Assembly (NCBI GenBank): GCA_937858235.1
Contig: CALLZZ010000549.1
Location: 1-7,269 of the forward strand
Direction: 5' to 3'
DNA length: 7,269 nucleotides
Source of the DNA: an uncultured Clostridia bacterium
GTDB taxonomy: Bacteria; Bacillota; Clostridia; Oscillospirales; Oscillospiraceae
The notes below the pieces were generated by a model. The model saw only the letters and a program-made list of their open reading frames with translations, ran no database searches and had not been told where the DNA came from. This document shows, piece after piece, positions 5,640 to 7,269 of this stretch; the first letter of the stretch is position 1, and every line of letters starts with the position of its first letter. The position numbers and the translations under genes are program-made.

Positions 5640-6875
5640 ATGGCTGAAAAAGCGAAAGCACCTGCCATCAGGTTCAAAGGCTTCACCGAAGATTGGGAAC
5701 AGCGTGAGTGGGTTGGCACCGTTGATATTTCAACGAATATGGTCGATCCTAAAAGTGGCGATTATGATGAGCTGCCACATGTAGCACCTGGTAATATCGA
5801 ATCTTTCACTGGTAGGCTTTTTGATAATGTGAAGACTGTAAAAGAGGAAAACTTGATAAGCGGGAAATTCCATTTTTATCCGGGTGATGTGATATACGGA
5901 AAAATTAATCCGCAGCTTGGTAAGTATGTAATTGCTACATTTGAAGGATTGACAAGTGCAGATGCATATGTGCTCAACGCGAAGAATGGACTTGATCAAA
6001 AGTTTCTTTTTACACTTCTGCAAACCGATAATTTTTATAAGTATACGGTCTCCGTCTCGAAGCGATCTGGTATGCCAAAGATTAACCGGGAAGAATTAAA
6101 CGCCTATGGATTTTCGGTACCTAAAACCATTGAACAATCACAAATTGGGAGTCTCTTTTTGGCCTTCGACAACCTCATCACCCTTCATCAGCGTAAGCTT
6201 TTGAAACTCAAAAATGTTAAAACAGCCATGCTTGAAAAAATGTTTCCGAAAAACGGAAGCAACGTCCCGGAAATCCGTTTTGCTGGATTTACTGACGCTT
6301 GGGAACAGCGTAAGTTGGGAGACTTAATGGAAATTTCGTCTGCATCTAGGGTACATAAAAATGAATGGGAGGACGCTGGAGTTCCGTTTTTTAGGTCTAG
6401 TGATGTGGTTGCTGAGTTTAAGGGAACAGATAATCCTAAGGCGTTTATATCTTATGGATTGTACGAGGAACTGGTGAAAAAATCTGGACGTGTTCAAAAA
6501 GATGACGTTCTAGTGACTGGAGGCGGTTCCGTCGGAGTTCCTTATTTAGTAAAGAACAATGAGCCGCTATATTTCAAAGATGCGGATTTAATATGGCTTA
6601 AGAATTCTGGGTGCGTTAATGGCGAGTTTTTGTTTACCTTTTTCACATCAGCCAATTTTAGGCACTATGTTAATAGCATTGCGCATATTGGAACCATTTC
6701 CCACTACACGATTGAACAAGCTCAATCCACTCCAATTTATCTACCTAATAAAGATGAGCAAAACATGATCGGTCAGTTTTTTAAGCACCTCGACAACCTC
6801 ATCACCCTTCATCAGCGTAAGTTGAAAAAACTCCAAAATGTCAAGAAATCTATGCTTGAAAAGATGTTTGTCTGA
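5640..6875 (+). CDS. hsdS: Type I restriction-modification specificity subunit HsdS, two target-recognition domains
   Basis: HsdS recognises the two halves of a bipartite DNA site and scaffolds HsdM and HsdR. The 411-residue protein has the full two-repeat layout. TRD1 covers about 12-172 and ends in a conserved helix FDNLITLHQRKLLKLKNVK (176-194). TRD2 covers about 214-382 and ends in LDNLITLHQRKLKKLQNVK (384-402). Each half opens with GFT..WEQR (15-22 and 217-224). The two TRDs differ strongly from each other, so the predicted site has two unlike half-sites. The conserved parts are nearly identical in DNA (see repeats), while the TRD segments look more AT-rich, in line with domain swapping. 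The ATG at 5640 overlaps no residue of hsdM and uses GGGAGG (5626-5631) inside the hsdM end. The recognised sequence cannot be read from the protein. Confidence 0.95.
   Translation: MAEKAKAPAIRFKGFTEDWEQREWVGTVDISTNMVDPKSGDYDELPHVAPGNIESFTGRLFDNVKTVKEENLISGKFHFYPGDVIYGKINPQLGKYVIATFEGLTSADAYVLNAKNGLDQKFLFTLLQTDNFYKYTVSVSKRSGMPKINREELNAYGFSVPKTIEQSQIGSLFLAFDNLITLHQRKLLKLKNVKTAMLEKMFPKNGSNVPEIRFAGFTDAWEQRKLGDLMEISSASRVHKNEWEDAGVPFFRSSDVVAEFKGTDNPKAFISYGLYEELVKKSGRVQKDDVLVTGGGSVGVPYLVKNNEPLYFKDADLIWLKNSGCVNGEFLFTFFTSANFRHYVNSIAHIGTISHYTIEQAQSTPIYLPNKDEQNMIGQFFKHLDNLITLHQRKLKKLQNVKKSMLEKMFV
6166..6197 (+). repeat. hsdS internal direct repeat, copy 1 (central spacer helix)
   Basis: This 32-bp segment is identical to 6790-6821, exactly 624 bp (208 codons) downstream and in the same frame. 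It encodes the start of the conserved helix DNLITLHQRK after TRD1. A repeat of this length inside hsdS can support recombination between TRDs. Confidence 0.85.
6790..6821 (+). repeat. hsdS internal direct repeat, copy 2 (C-terminal helix)
   Basis: This is the second copy of the repeat at 6166-6197 and encodes the equivalent helix after TRD2. Similarity continues downstream with scattered mismatches to about 6868. A shorter matching pair (13 bp, 5693-5705 and 6299-6311, encoding WEQR) marks the start of each TRD. Confidence 0.85.
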
Positions 6876-6892
6876 CAAGGAGGGAGTAAGCT

Positions 6893-7269
6893 ATGACGCT
6901 AGAAAACAAGCTTGGCATTACTGATTCTTGGGAACTTGCCCGTGTTGAGGAAAAAATCAGCAAAGCAAAGGCTCTCAAACTGTTTGAAACAGGTTTGCTG
7001 GAAACCTTTGAAGTCGGAACATTTGAGGGGTTATCAAAAATACACAAGTATTTGTTCGAAGAAATCTACGACTTCGCTGGAAAAATGCGTGATGTGAACA
7101 TTACAAAAGGAAGTTTTCGTTTTGCGCCTATTATATATCTCAAAGCTGCGCTCAACAATATTGCGAAAATGCCGCAATCGACCTTTGACGAAATTATAGA
7201 AAAATATGTTGAAATGAATGTGGCTCACCCATTCAGAGAGGGGAACGGCAGAAGCGCAAGGATTTGGCT
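6893..7269 (+). CDS. fic: Fic domain protein (class III-like protein adenylyltransferase), 5' part
   Basis: Fic enzymes transfer AMP from ATP to target proteins. The 125 complete residues visible contain the target-docking region with SFRFAP (74-79), and the active-site motif HPFREGNGRSAR (112-123). This matches HxFx(D/E)GNGRxxR, with H112 as catalytic base, E116 as metal ligand, and R120/R123 as phosphate-binding residues. The segment IHKYLFEEIYDFAGKMRD (50-67) and the absence of an N-terminal (S/T)xxxE(G/N) inhibitory helix resemble single-domain class III Fic proteins such as that of Neisseria meningitidis, where the inhibitory helix is C-terminal, outside this window. The gene is cut by the right edge. 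It starts 17 bases after hsdS with a strong AAGGAGGGAG site (6878-6887), so it belongs to the operon. All catalytic residues seen are intact; class and target are inferred. Confidence 0.92.
   Translation, partial: MTLENKLGITDSWELARVEEKISKAKALKLFETGLLETFEVGTFEGLSKIHKYLFEEIYDFAGKMRDVNITKGSFRFAPIIYLKAALNNIAKMPQSTFDEIIEKYVEMNVAHPFREGNGRSARIW

Noticed and set aside
5730..6023. Minus-strand open frame inside hsdS
   Set aside because: It lies wholly within TRD1 of hsdS, antisense, with no protein family signature.
6166..6821. CRISPR-like repetition from the paired 32-bp repeats
   Set aside because: There are only two copies, 624 bp apart, and they encode the conserved helices of HsdS in frame.

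Overview
The window looks like a chromosomal stretch from a low-to-mid-GC Gram-positive bacterium, most likely a Clostridia-type Firmicute. The signs are strong GGAGG-type ribosome binding sites before almost every gene, near-consensus sigma-A promoters, intrinsic terminators with U-tracts, and an AgrA/LytTR-like receiver domain. The species cannot be named from sequence alone.

Left part (1-2415): a response-regulator gene runs off the left edge on the minus strand. It is divergent from a lemA-family membrane protein gene on the plus strand. The spacer between them carries two identical 10-bp direct repeats 21 bp apart, the geometry of a LytTR-type operator. A gap (941-1291) then holds a weak lemA terminator, a near-consensus plus-strand promoter with no convincing gene, and a strong minus-strand terminator. 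That terminator closes a SAM-dependent O-methyltransferase gene (1292-1948, minus). Upstream of the methyltransferase is a promoter, a roughly 120-nt leader with an intrinsic terminator inside it (candidate attenuator), and a set of TTTGGC(AAT) repeats at about 22-bp intervals. The rest of that gap holds an orphan plus-strand terminator-like hairpin.

Right part (2322-7269): a single plus-strand operon is driven by TTGACT-17-TATAAT. Its order is an AbiEi-like antitoxin/regulator, a long type I DNA methyltransferase subunit (hsdM, 861 aa), a two-TRD specificity subunit (hsdS), and a class III-like Fic protein cut by the right edge. The restriction subunit hsdR is not in the window and may lie downstream of fic. 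HsdM and HsdS would form the methyltransferase core. HsdS sets the DNA target and carries an internal 32-bp repeat in its two conserved spacer segments. The AbiEi-like protein has no AbiEii toxin beside it and probably acts as the operon's regulator; an 8-bp inverted repeat between its promoter and start codon is the obvious candidate operator. Fic would add an AMP-transferase toxin or effector to the restriction locus.

The most interesting points are the coupling of an orphan AbiEi-like regulator and a Fic AMP-transferase to one type I restriction-modification operon, the attenuator-like leader of the methyltransferase gene, and the LytTR-like operator.
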